From: DATLLN01 sp963809205
Lineage (GTDB): Bacteria; Actinomycetota; Thermoleophilia; Gaiellales; JAICJC01
DNA: 64,000 nt
NCBI GenBank assembly: GCA_963809205.1
Contig: CAWEIS010000010.1
Location: forward strand, 434,001 to 498,000
Reading direction: 5' to 3'
The stretch's first letter is position 1; each line of letters begins with the position of its first letter. Both the position numbers and the translations under genes were made by a program. Below are positions 18,109 through 26,011 of this stretch, in pieces. Under the pieces are notes generated by a model, which was given only the letters and a program-made list of their open reading frames with translations, was not told the origin of the DNA and searched no databases.

Positions 18109-19296
18109 TCAGAGCAGGCCACGCACGCGGTAGGTCGGCACCGGTCGGCCGAACCCCTTCAGCTCGAGCTCACCCATCGGCTCGGTCACCGCTCCCTCGT
18201 CGATGGCCGCGTACAGCCGCGGCCCGACCAGGATCGCGCCCGCCGCGGCGTTGGTCGACAGCCGCGAGGCCAGGTTCGCCACTGGGCCGATGATGCCGTA
18301 GTCGTAGCGGCCGGGGAAGCCGATCCGGCCCAGCGTGGCGTAGCCGGCCTCGATGCCGATGCCGAGGCCGAGCGCGGTGCCGCGCTTGCTCCAGGCCGCC
18401 GCTAGCGCGCCGAACTGCTCCTGCGCTGCGAGCGCCATCGCCGCCGCCGCCAACTCGTGCCCGTCTACCTCGACTGGGTCGTTGAAGAACACCATCACGC
18501 CGTCTCCGGCGAAGTGCTCGAGCGTGCCTTGGTGTCGTGCCAGAAGCTCGCCGATCAGCGAGTGATAGGCGCCCAGCACCTCGAACAGCTCCTCCGGTGC
18601 CGCCGTCTCCGCGAAGGCGGTGAATCCTCGCAGGTCGAAGAACATGCAGGAGATGTAGGCGCGGTGGCCGGCCAGCAGCTGCTCGCCGTCTTTGCCGGTG
18701 ATCAGGTCGGCCACCTGGGGCGACACGAACCGGGCCAGCTCCGTGCGCTGCCGCTCTACCGCTTCCAGCAGTCGCGCGTTCATCAGCGCCACTGCAGCCT
18801 GGTCGGCAAACGTGCGCGCCAGCGCGATGTGCTCGTCGGAGTAGGCGGCTTGGTCGCGGCGGACGGCGACCACGACCCCAACTAGCTCGCCCTCGGCCAT
18901 GATCGGCACGCCCAGCATCGAGCGGTAAGAGCGGGGCCCCGGATACACGTACTCGGGGTCGATTTCCGTGTCCGGAATATGGACGACCTCGCGGGTGAGC
19001 GCGACGCGGCCGGCCGCTGTCGTGCGGTCGAGCGCGTGTGGGTGCTCGCGGTCGTACTGCACGGCCTCGAGCTCGCCCTGGTGCGCGACCGAGTGCAGTA
19101 GCCCATCGTCCTCGAGCAGCCACAGGGCGCCGTTGTCTGCCTCGCACAGCCGACGGCACGACTCGATGATCTCGTCCAACACCGGCTGCAGGCCCGAGGC
19201 ACTCGCGACGGCATGCAGGACGTCGGAGATGGCGCGCTGCTGCTCCCGCAACGCCTCGATCTGCAGCCCGTCTGCCTGATTCGCGCCGGCCACCAC
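18109..19296 (-). CDS. GAF-domain class III adenylate/guanylate cyclase
   Basis: A 395-residue soluble sensor. A GAF domain covers about residues 20-170 (LQPVLDEIIESCRRLCEADN, GVPIMAEGELVGVVVAVRRD, FADQAAVALMNARLLEAVER), followed by a coiled linker (FVSPQVADLI) and a cyclase domain: CMFFDLRGFTAFAE, LEHFAGDGVMVFFND, and IIGPVANLASRLSTNA with the catalytic Asn and Arg. Both metal Asp residues are kept. The position that usually holds the base-selecting Lys reads His-Phe, so nucleotide choice is unsure. It probably couples small-molecule binding at GAF to cyclic nucleotide output. Confidence 0.92.
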   Translation of the reverse strand: MVAGANQADGLQIEALREQQRAISDVLHAVASASGLQPVLDEIIESCRRLCEADNGALWLLEDDGLLHSVAHQGELEAVQYDREHPHALDRTTAAGRVALTREVVHIPDTEIDPEYVYPGPRSYRSMLGVPIMAEGELVGVVVAVRRDQAAYSDEHIALARTFADQAAVALMNARLLEAVERQRTELARFVSPQVADLITGKDGEQLLAGHRAYISCMFFDLRGFTAFAETAAPEELFEVLGAYHSLIGELLARHQGTLEHFAGDGVMVFFNDPVEVDGHELAAAAMALAAQEQFGALAAAWSKRGTALGLGIGIEAGYATLGRIGFPGRYDYGIIGPVANLASRLSTNAAAGAILVGPRLYAAIDEGAVTEPMGELELKGFGRPVPTYRVRGLL

Positions 19297-19349
19297 ACAA
19301 AGCCTACGGGCTCAGCAAGCCCGCTGCATCGCAGCGGCTCAGGCTGCGT

Positions 19350-19590
19350 GGCACTGCCCCGTGCGAACGAGGTGCGGCCGCGGCCGGCGCGCTTGCTGGC
19401 ACACATGTCGGTGTCGGCAGTGATCGGCGCTGAGCCGTCGTCGGCGGCGTCCGGGTACGGTGCCGTACCCACACTGACGCTGGTCTGGAACTGCTCGAGG
19501 GCGATCCGGAACGGCCGCGCGAAGCCTTCGTGGATGCGGCGCGGGACCGCCGAGGCGATGTCGGCGGCGGTGCCACTGCCGACGGATTCG
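19350..19590 (-). pseudogene. C-terminal remnant of a GGDEF (diguanylate cyclase) domain
   Basis: The minus frame reads ADIASAVPRRIHEGFARPFR, IALEQFQTSVSVGTAPYPDA, then TADTDMCASKRAGRGRTS. This is the end of a GGDEF domain: the SVG-A-YP strand turn, the AD-x-x-M-y-x-(A/S)-K helix and the GRGR end. The GGDEF signature itself is absent: an in-frame TGA lies just upstream and the native stop is gone, the frame running on into the cyclase gene region. It is a non-functional relic. Confidence 0.6.
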
Positions 19591-20159
19591 GCCGGTCTCG
19601 TACCATGGGGCGATCATTCAATAGCGCTGAGTTGCCGGCCCGGGTCCGTGGTAGCCTGGGTCGAGCCGGTCGGCGAGTCCCACCAACGTTTCGGCGACCG
19701 TCTCACGAGCCACGGCGGCTCGTCGAGCAGTCACCCACACAAGCTGGCCAGGATTGCCGACCGGCACCGCCGCCCGGCATCAAGCTCTGGCTGACGTTGC
19801 CAGCCGGGCCAGGGGGATTCGGGGCAGCGCATCTCATGATCCCGTCCAAGTCAGAACGGACTGGGCGCCTTTGTGCGGCGCTCCCACTGACGATCTGGTG
19901 CCTCGTTCGACGGACGCTCCCGTTGCCATAGGTCGTAGGTTGCTTGCTGCTGACACCGCGTGGCGAGCGTGCTCGACCGCGATCGGAACCGGCGTCACGA
20001 ACGCCGAGCCCGGTTCGGTGAGCGCCTGCAGCTCGCGGTGAGCGACCTCGAAGTGGCACGCGCCCAGCTCGCCGGCTTGGTAGGCGGTGGGAGTCGTAGT
20101 CGGGTATGGGGAGCTCGCCGGGCCGGTACCGCGGTCGCCCGCTTGCACTGGGCTGGTGC
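19591..20159. other. No gene seen
   Basis: Open frames on both strands lack starts with ribosome sites or family features. The part near 19620-19720 (minus frame ETVAETLVGLADRLD) may be further debris of the GGDEF gene. Confidence 0.35.
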
Positions 20160-20936
20160 CTAGCCGGTCACGCGTATGAGGTTGGATACCTCCTGGGGGC
20201 CGGTCAGCGCCGTCTCGGTGACGATGCCGATCCCGGGCGCGTAGACCTTCTGGTCGACAACGCCGGGTTCGATGCGGGCGAACTCGAGCGTTCTGAGCGC
20301 GTGGTGGAAGGTTCCGATCGGGGCGGTGACCTTCCCGCCGCGGTTGATGATCCAGGCGGTGTCTTCGGCCTCACCGATCAGGAGTTCCTGGCGGTATGCG
20401 TCGGGGATCTGGGGGTTGGCCAGCATGATGATGCCGGGCTCGGCGTCGTTGACGCCGGCCTCCCACGACCCCGACTTGTCCGTCTGTCCGTTGGGCAGGT
20501 AGGCGGTGGTGTCCTCGCCCACGTACCACACGTTTCCGTGCGTGTCCTGGGCGTACCAGTCGGACGTCTTTTCGAGCAGCTTGCCGTTGTGGGTCGCCAC
20601 GTCGCGGACGACTCTGGCGGTGATGCCCTCCGCCACCAGCTTCGTGTTCGACGTCACGGTGACTCGGTCGATCTGCGATTGGCCGTCTCTCATCCCCTGG
20701 TAGACCCAGGTTCGTCCGACCGGCAGCGGGAAGTAGGGATTGTCGATGACGAGCGAGAAGTCGGCAGGGTTCAGTTGGGGCTCGTACGCCGATGCGGCCG
20801 ATATCCCGAGGCTGGATGCGCCCGGCGTCGAGATCGCCGATGGTTTGGATGGGCCGGCGCCCGAGGCACCAGCGGCGATGGCCAAGGCTCCCGCGATGGC
20901 CGCCGTTGTGAACACAGCAAGCGCGAGCTTGATCAT
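20160..20936 (-). CDS. Secreted conserved hypothetical protein
   Basis: A 258-residue exported protein: signal peptide (KLALAVFTTAAIAGALAIAA), then a beta-rich domain with PADFSLVIDNPYFPLPVGRT, WVYQGMRDG, DRVTVTSNTKLVAEGITARV, KTSDWYAQDTHGNVWYVGED and GIVTETALTGPQEVSNLIRV. The NPYFPLPVGRTWVY stretch recurs in many bacterial secreted proteins of unknown function. ATG 20936 is preceded by AAGGAGGGA. A lipid- or ligand-binding beta-barrel role is possible but not shown. It is monocistronic and intact. Confidence 0.8.
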   Translation of the reverse strand: MIKLALAVFTTAAIAGALAIAAGASGAGPSKPSAISTPGASSLGISAASAYEPQLNPADFSLVIDNPYFPLPVGRTWVYQGMRDGQSQIDRVTVTSNTKLVAEGITARVVRDVATHNGKLLEKTSDWYAQDTHGNVWYVGEDTTAYLPNGQTDKSGSWEAGVNDAEPGIIMLANPQIPDAYRQELLIGEAEDTAWIINRGGKVTAPIGTFHHALRTLEFARIEPGVVDQKVYAPGIGIVTETALTGPQEVSNLIRVTG

Positions 20937-21144
20937 GGGATTCCCTCCTTGGGCTCGGTCACCGGCGACTCTATGCCCCCAGGCTGAATGAACGATGAAA
21001 ACGGACAACCCAATCTGTCCGGTGTCGCGACATCGCTCGTCGTATCCCCTGCGGGGTGGTGGCCGTCCAGAGCGGAGCGAAGTTCTGACCCCTTGGCACA
21101 CCCCGTGACCCCCGTGTGACGGTCCCCCTGCGCAGCGTCGCCCG

Positions 21145-21419
21145 ATGCGCGAGCGCTGACAGGCAACGGTCGAGTACGCCGGCATCGGCCTGGTCGTGCT
21201 CGCCCCTGCTGCAGGGCGTCGCCACCGTCGCCCGGGCGCAGCTCGCGCAACCGACGGGCGACGTCGCCTACCTCGACCAGGCGCGGCGGGTCGCGCCGCT
21301 GATCGTCCCCGAGCGCGGCGACGACGAGGTGCCGGTCGACTTCCGCACTTGCCGCTCGCGGTCGAGCGCGACCGGTGGGCGGCCAGTGCTGCTCGTCCAC
21401 GACATGCCCGCGGCGGCTT
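21145..21419 (+). pseudogene. Decayed TadE/prepilin-like exported protein, N-terminal part
   Basis: From ATG 21145 the frame reads MRER, a TGA stop, then QATVEYAGIGLVVLA. QATVEYAG before a hydrophobic helix is the class III prepilin-like signal found in TadE/Flp-type pseudopilins. After a frameshift near 21210 it continues LLQGVATVARAQLAQPTGDV, AYLDQARRVAPLIVPERGDD and EVPVDFRTCRSRS, with coding-like third-position GC, then stops. The original codon 5 was probably Gly (GGA to TGA). No intact downstream part is seen. Confidence 0.5.
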
Positions 21420-22078
21420 GACCGTACGCGATCATCTCCGGCACCGCGTCCGCTGCCTCCGCCACGGGCATCTGTTGCACCGGTTTCGCCGACCCGGCCG
21501 GCGGCGTGCTCCTGGTCGGCACGCAGTGCCGGCGATGCGGCAGCCAGCGAACCACGCCCGTTCGACTGCTACCCGAGCGACCGACGACCTGAGGGACGCG
21601 GGGGCGGCCCCAAGGGACGGGGATGCTCCCACGGCTGTCGCCACCTTGGCCCTCCGCGGCGAGGATAACACGTCCCCCTCCCGGCCATGCATGAGCATGT
21701 ACCATTCGTCACGTCGGGGCTAGTCCCCTTGAGGCCCTGACGCTAGGACGGCGGGGATTCCTCCGGGCCCACGATCCTCCGACTCCCCGCCGTCCGCGTC
21801 TACCTCCACGCGCCGCCGGCCGCTACGATCTCAAGTCGGCGGCCCGGATTGCACCGCGCCGCGAGCGCTGCTATTTCTCCGGTTCTCGCTAGTGTTGCCG
21901 TGATCGGGTCTCTCCGAGCCGCCGCTCGATGCCGGTTTCGGACGGCACTCCGTGGGACAGGCGGGAGGCGCCTCCGGGGAGGCGAGGTGCAGGGCCGCTG
22001 ATGCCGGTATCGCGGCCATACACGGTCTCAACTAGTGCCCAGGCCTGAGCTTTCGGATCTGTCCGATACTCTTGCGGC
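21420..22078. other. No gene seen
   Basis: Possible further debris of the preceding gene up to about 21600; the rest shows nothing recognisable. Confidence 0.35.
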
Positions 22079-22561
22079 TTGATCCGGGTTGTTCCATACG
22101 ATCCAACTTGGCCGCGGCAGTTCGCGGCCGAGCGCGCCCGATTGGTTGGGGCGCTGGGCGCGACCGCCGTCGGCATCGAGCATGTCGGCTCGACGGCCGT
22201 GCCGGGGCTCGCTGCCAAGCCCTGGATCGACATCCAACTGGAGGTACCGCGACTGGAGCAGTTCGGCGCTTACAGCCCGGCGCTCTTCGCGCTCGGCTAT
22301 CAGCACCATCCCGACGATGCCGACCACGAGTTCTTTGACCGGCGGCCGTACCACGTTCACGTCTGCCAGGCGGGCGGGGCCTGGTCGCGTCGGCACATCG
22401 CCTTCCGCGATCTGCTCCGGCGTGATCCCGCCACCCGCCAAGCCTACGAGGTCGAGAAGCGCCGGCTGGCGGCCATGTTCGACGACGTCGAGCAGTACGC
22501 CCAGGCAAAGACCCCGTTCATCCGGCGGATGCAGCCACGCGAGGCCGACTGGCCACGCTGA
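22079..22561 (+). CDS. GrpB family (UPF0157) nucleotidyltransferase-like protein
   Basis: A 160-residue protein with the GrpB pattern: IRVVPYDPTWPRQFAAERAR, then GIEHVGSTAVPGLAAKPWID with the nucleotidyltransferase-like GST and the metal-type Asp-x-x motif, HHPDDADHEFF, HVHVCQAGGAWSRRHIAFRD, and a C-terminal YEVEKRRLAA helix. GrpB proteins share the polymerase-beta nucleotidyltransferase fold, and their substrates are largely unknown. The only start before IRVVPY is TTG at 22079, without a good ribosome site, so the start is uncertain. It is otherwise full length. Confidence 0.88.
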   Translation: MIRVVPYDPTWPRQFAAERARLVGALGATAVGIEHVGSTAVPGLAAKPWIDIQLEVPRLEQFGAYSPALFALGYQHHPDDADHEFFDRRPYHVHVCQAGGAWSRRHIAFRDLLRRDPATRQAYEVEKRRLAAMFDDVEQYAQAKTPFIRRMQPREADWPR

Positions 22562-22685
22562 CCCGAAGCGTGTGGGTGACAAGAACCGGGCAGACTGGAC
22601 GTATGGGGTCGAGGGTGCCGTCGAGATTCACAATGCAGGCGGGCCTCGTCCGCTCATGCATCGGCCGGCTCGCTAGAATCTAGGC

Positions 22686-22919
22686 ATGAACCGTGACGTA
22701 GTGATGGTTTCCTGGGACGGGGACGCTGAGGTCATGGTCTACGAGTACCGCGCCGTCGAAGGCTCGACGCTCGTGAAGGTCCATGGCCCGTTCACAAGCT
22801 CCCCCGCCGCGTTCACTCCCCTTCTTTCGCAGCCCGAGCGCGTGCTCGAGTGGGTCGCCACTGGGGCTCAAACCGTGTCGCTCGTCGAGCACGGCCACGA
22901 CTCACCACGCGTCGCTTAG
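22686..22919 (+). CDS. Small hypothetical protein
   Basis: A 77-residue soluble protein (NRDVVMVSWDGDAEVMVYEY, then VEGSTLVKVHGPFTSSPAAF, ERVLEWVATGAQTVSLVEHG). Composition and codon use look genuine and it has its own ATG. No signal peptide, membrane helix or known motif is seen. Its left neighbour ends 124 bases upstream, so it is likely transcribed alone. Confidence 0.6.
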   Translation: MNRDVVMVSWDGDAEVMVYEYRAVEGSTLVKVHGPFTSSPAAFTPLLSQPERVLEWVATGAQTVSLVEHGHDSPRVA

Positions 22920-23082
22920 CGCGCTGCTAGCCCACACCTGCGCCGGCGGGGGGTTGGGGGCGACTCTGGCACCCGGCTCCATCGAGTGATTGGTGCCACG
23001 AGCCGCCCCCGGGACCGTCCGCCGTCGTCTCGTCGGGCCGCTGGCGGGAAGGGCAGCGTGCTGCGTCCCGGTGCGTCCGCCC

Positions 23083-23195
23083 TTCGCCTCGTCTGAAGCT
23101 CGTCTGAGCGGCCTTTGCGCGCGTGCGTGCGCGCGAGGACATCGGGTTGGCGAAGAGCCGCACCCCGACCCCCGCTACAGGAGCCGAAAGCGGGT
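23083..23195 (+). repeat. Dispersed GC-rich repeat, one unit
   Basis: CGCCTCGTCTGAAG, CTGAGCGGCCTTTGCGCGCG, GCACCCCGACCCCCGCTACAG and GAGCCGAAAGCGGG match units at 16.5 and 58.5 kb. An inverted repeat of GCGCGC type occurs inside. Confidence 0.65.
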
Positions 23196-23397
23196 ATGGG
23201 CATTTGCGGTGTATGGCAAGCAGACCAGGACCCAGCCGGGAACTGTGTCCGCGCGAACTACTACCGGGTCGCCCGAGCCGAAGGTGTTGTGAAGCCGCGC
23301 AAGCGCCGTGCAGCGGCTACGTCTGGCGCGTCTAGAAACGTTGTCTCCGCACCAGCGCGCTGCCCCGCCCGGCGCAGCGCCAGCGCCGCTGGCCCCG

Positions 23398-23545
23398 GAT
23401 CCGTCGAATGGTGGGCGAAGCCGAAGTTCGACCGAGGAAATGCCGCCTCTAATGAGGCAGCAAGGATCGCAGCCGATAATAGCATGCAAGATATACCGTG
23501 CGTTCTAGAGGCTGTGTACGGGGTGACCATGACCAGCCTCTAGGC
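23398..23545 (+). repeat. Cassette leader, copy A (promoter plus hairpin)
   Basis: This is homologous to 31510-31668. It contains, in order: a GCCTC-TAAT-GAGGC hairpin at about 23446; a promoter-like pair TCGCAG (23466) and GATATA (23489) with 17-base spacing; and a perfect 10-bp inverted repeat CTAGAGGCTG (23504-23513) / CAGCCTCTAG (23534-23543) directly before the hammerhead. Confidence 0.7.
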
Positions 23546-23605
23546 GACGAAACGCCCGGGGCCCAACGGACGTCCGCCGAGCTGACCACCCGGCGCTGAC
23601 GAGTC
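23546..23605 (+). ncRNA. Type II hammerhead ribozyme A
   Basis: The hammerhead core is complete in open-stem-II order: GAAA at 23549-23552, stem III CGCCCG/CGGACG (one C-A mismatch) with loop 23559-23566, cleavage triplet GTC with C17 at 23574, stem I CGCCG/CGGCG (23575-23579 with 23591-23595), and CTGACGA at 23596-23602. Stem II is GAC/GTC, extendable by GTGACC (23523-23528) with GGTCAC (23608-23613). Predicted self-cleavage is after 23574, 53 bases before the downstream ATG. Confidence 0.8.
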
Positions 23606-23626
23606 ACGGTCACGAAGGAGGACCAG

Positions 23627-23992
23627 ATGAGTACGACCCCCCAACCGTTGCCCATTGAGGGCGACGAGCTGGCAGAGCGGATCGAAGCTCTACAGCGCAG
23701 CATCGAGTGGCGGCGGGCGGCGCTCTTGGCGCAGACCGTCCGCAAGCTGAACGCGTGGCGTGACCGAACGCGCTCCGACGCCGACCAGCAGATCACGCGC
23801 TTGGAAGCAGCGCAAGCCGCCGAACAAGACGAGCTACAGATGCTGGAAGCCCGACAACGTCTCTCGCGGATGCTCCGGCAGGCTCACGCCGCCGCCGCGG
23901 CCGAGAGCGTCGAGGCCGGCAACTGGATAGCGCGCGCACTGGACGACGGCCGGGTGGCCGACGTGATCGAGCTACGGCCGACGGGCCGCTAG
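23627..23992 (+). CDS. Coiled-coil protein behind hammerhead A
   Basis: A 121-residue protein, nearly all predicted helix: GDELAERIEALQRSIEWRRA, then a long heptad-rich segment (QQITRLEAAQAAEQDELQML, EARQRLSRMLRQAHAAAAAE) and a short end (NWIARALDDGRVADVIEL). There is no signal or membrane segment. ATG 23627 has AAGGAGG ten bases upstream. It is the only gene directly behind leader A and ribozyme A, so its mRNA would begin with a 5'-OH fragment if the ribozyme cuts. Not recognised as a named family; a structural or adaptor role is only a guess. Confidence 0.72.
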   Translation: MSTTPQPLPIEGDELAERIEALQRSIEWRRAALLAQTVRKLNAWRDRTRSDADQQITRLEAAQAAEQDELQMLEARQRLSRMLRQAHAAAAAESVEAGNWIARALDDGRVADVIELRPTGR

Positions 23993-24255
23993 GACATCCG
24001 CGATAGCGCCCCGACCACATAGCCCTGAGCGGCCGCGTTGTTTGTCCGGTTCGCTGTGCGAGCCGCGTCTCGCGAACGGGTGGCCAAACGCCAACGCGAA
24101 CGAAGGCCGAAAACGCCATCCTCAGCGGGTTATGGTGAAGTTCAGCCAACGGCTGAGGCTTGCGAGGTTTTCCTTGTCTGCGCGCAGCACGAACTCGGCA
24201 CGAAATGCGCGGCCGATGATCATCGTACTCGAGTACACGAAGAGCGGGTGAGTCT

Positions 24256-24533
24256 TCCCCGTGGTCGCCGCCACTGCACTCTTGCCACGCTGGACAAGCC
24301 TGATTTCCTGGACGTACGTCGGGGTATCGATCATCGCCGGCCCCATCTTCGGCGCGGCCACGCTGCAGCTGCCCCACTGGCTGCAAGATGTCTCGCCGTT
24401 CACCCTGGTCCCGAAACTCCCAGGTTAAGCGTTCAGCGCGCCGGCGGTCGTCGGCTTGGCGGCCATCGCAACAGCGCTCCTCGCCGCTGGATTACTTGCT
24501 TTCCGTCGACGCAACCTCGTGCTACCAGTGTGA
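24256..24533 (+). pseudogene. C-terminal remnant of an ABC-2 type permease
   Basis: The frame reads VVAATALLPRWTSLISWTYV, LQLPHWLQDVSPFTLVPKLP, G, stop, AFSAPAVVGLAAIATALLAA, GLLAFRRRN. LPHW-x3-SPF-x3-PKLPG followed by a last hydrophobic helix and FRRR is the usual end of ABC-2 exporter membrane subunits. A TAA replaces what is normally Glu in PGEAF, and the frame is closed upstream by TGA near 24253. Most of the protein is missing, so it cannot function. Confidence 0.65.
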
Positions 24534-24719
24534 TGCAGCGAGATCCGCGCAGAGATGACGCAGCCGAACCCTGTAGCGTTGAGCGCGTACCTCGCCCGGA
24601 ACTCTCAACCTATCGAGGATGGCAACCCTCACTGACAATCCTACAACCCGGACGGTGTCACAGGAGGACCGGTGAGAGCACCTTCTACTCCTTAGTTGCG
24701 ATCATTGCAAGCGAGTGGT

Positions 24720-24965
24720 CTAGCCAACCCTCGTCGCCATCCGGGCCAAGAGGTTCAAGGCCGTCGCACCTGCCAACCACCCAATCGCCGCGAACAAGCC
24801 CGCCGCGACCCACGGCCAGCCATGCTCCGGCGCATTCGCCACGCCGATCCCGACGCCCACGCTCGCCACAGCCGCCACGACCATAAAAGCAACGACCATT
24901 TCCGCCCACGCCGCCGCACCAACCCGAACCGCCTCCTGCTGCTGTTCATGCTGAACCACTGCCAT
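24720..24965 (-). CDS. Small two-helix membrane protein
   Basis: An 81-residue protein with a short charged N terminus (AVVQHEQQQEAVRVGAAAWA) and two membrane helices (VAFMVVAAVASVGVGIGVAN and WVAAGLFAAIGWLAGATALN). ATG 24965 is preceded by GAGGGAG, so the longer upstream frame is ignored. No known family or nearby partner gene is seen. Confidence 0.65.
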   Translation of the reverse strand: MAVVQHEQQQEAVRVGAAAWAEMVVAFMVVAAVASVGVGIGVANAPEHGWPWVAAGLFAAIGWLAGATALNLLARMATRVG

Positions 24966-25274
24966 TTGTCTCCCTCGGTGAATGAGTTGCTCACGATAGC
25001 GCACGCCGTCCCGAGGCATCGCCCAAAGCTGATGCAATCCAACGCGAAGCCAATACGTCGACCCTCTGAGCGCCAACGTTAGCCTTCGCCCGTGCTGGCA
25101 GTGCTATGCCGCCGGCCGACCCGTCGCATGGCACTAGACGCGGGGCAGGTGGCTCCTGAAAGTTAGTGCGCGCTCCACCGAAGCCACATATCCACCGGAG
25201 TATACTCGACGACCCGGGCCACGCGGAGCTATCTCGTGTTGGCTAGAGCGCTCACTAAAGTGAAGGAGGAGAGC

Positions 25275-25682
25275 ATGGATGCTGAGAAATCCATGGCTGG
25301 ATGGATCGGCTTTGCCGGCATCATCATCGTGATCATCGGCGGACTTGACGTATTCCAGGGCCTCATAGCACTCTTGGAAGACAACTACTATGTGGTTTCC
25401 AGGTCTGGATACCTCGCGGTGGATCTCACGGCGTGGGGATGGGCGCTGTTGATCTGGGGAGCGCTGCTCATCCTGACTGGGCTCGCGCTGCTCGGCGGCC
25501 GGACATGGGCACGGTGGGTTACGCTCGTGCTCGTCACAGTGAACATCTTCGGCATTCTCGGATTTCTGGGGAACAGCCAGGATCCGATCTGGGCGTTCAC
25601 CGTACTGACGCTGAACGTCGTCGTTATCTACGCACTGACAGCGCGCTGGAGCGAGAGCAAGCAGGATCTGGCGTCCCGCTAG
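25275..25682 (+). CDS. DUF7144-type four-helix membrane protein
   Basis: A 135-residue integral membrane protein with four hydrophobic segments: WIGFAGIIIVIIGGLDVFQG, TAWGWALLIWGALLILTGLA, WARWVTLVLVTVNIFGILGF, and WAFTVLTLNVVVIYALTARW. WxGFAGxxxxxxGxxxxxxG at the start and the late ALTARW are typical of the actinobacterial family annotated DUF7144. Function is unknown. ATG 25275 follows AAGGAGGAG; a longer reading from 25236 is not needed. Monocistronic. Confidence 0.82.
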   Translation: MDAEKSMAGWIGFAGIIIVIIGGLDVFQGLIALLEDNYYVVSRSGYLAVDLTAWGWALLIWGALLILTGLALLGGRTWARWVTLVLVTVNIFGILGFLGNSQDPIWAFTVLTLNVVVIYALTARWSESKQDLASR

Positions 25683-26011
25683 CGAACCACGCGGCGGGTC
25701 GCCAGCAGATTTCCACGCATGGCGACCCGCCGCGCCACATCCACATCATCGGCTCCGAATCGGCCCGGCTCCCATCCCAGTCGACGCCGCATACCGAGTC
25801 GGCCGCAGCGAGTGGATTGCCACTTAGCGACTAGAAGCTCGAGCCGAAGCAGGCGTCGTAGGCCGGCGCGCAGCTCGTTGCCCGCGTGCTGAGAGTGACC
25901 AGCCTGGTCGTGCCGTTGCCAGCAGGGTTCGGGGCTGATCACGGCTCTGAATCGAGGGTTGGGTCATACTGATGGCGCATCTGGTTCGCAGGACAGGTAA
26001 AGGGGGCGGTG
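25683..26011. other. No gene seen
   Basis: Only shadow frames; no promoter element stands out. Confidence 0.35.
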
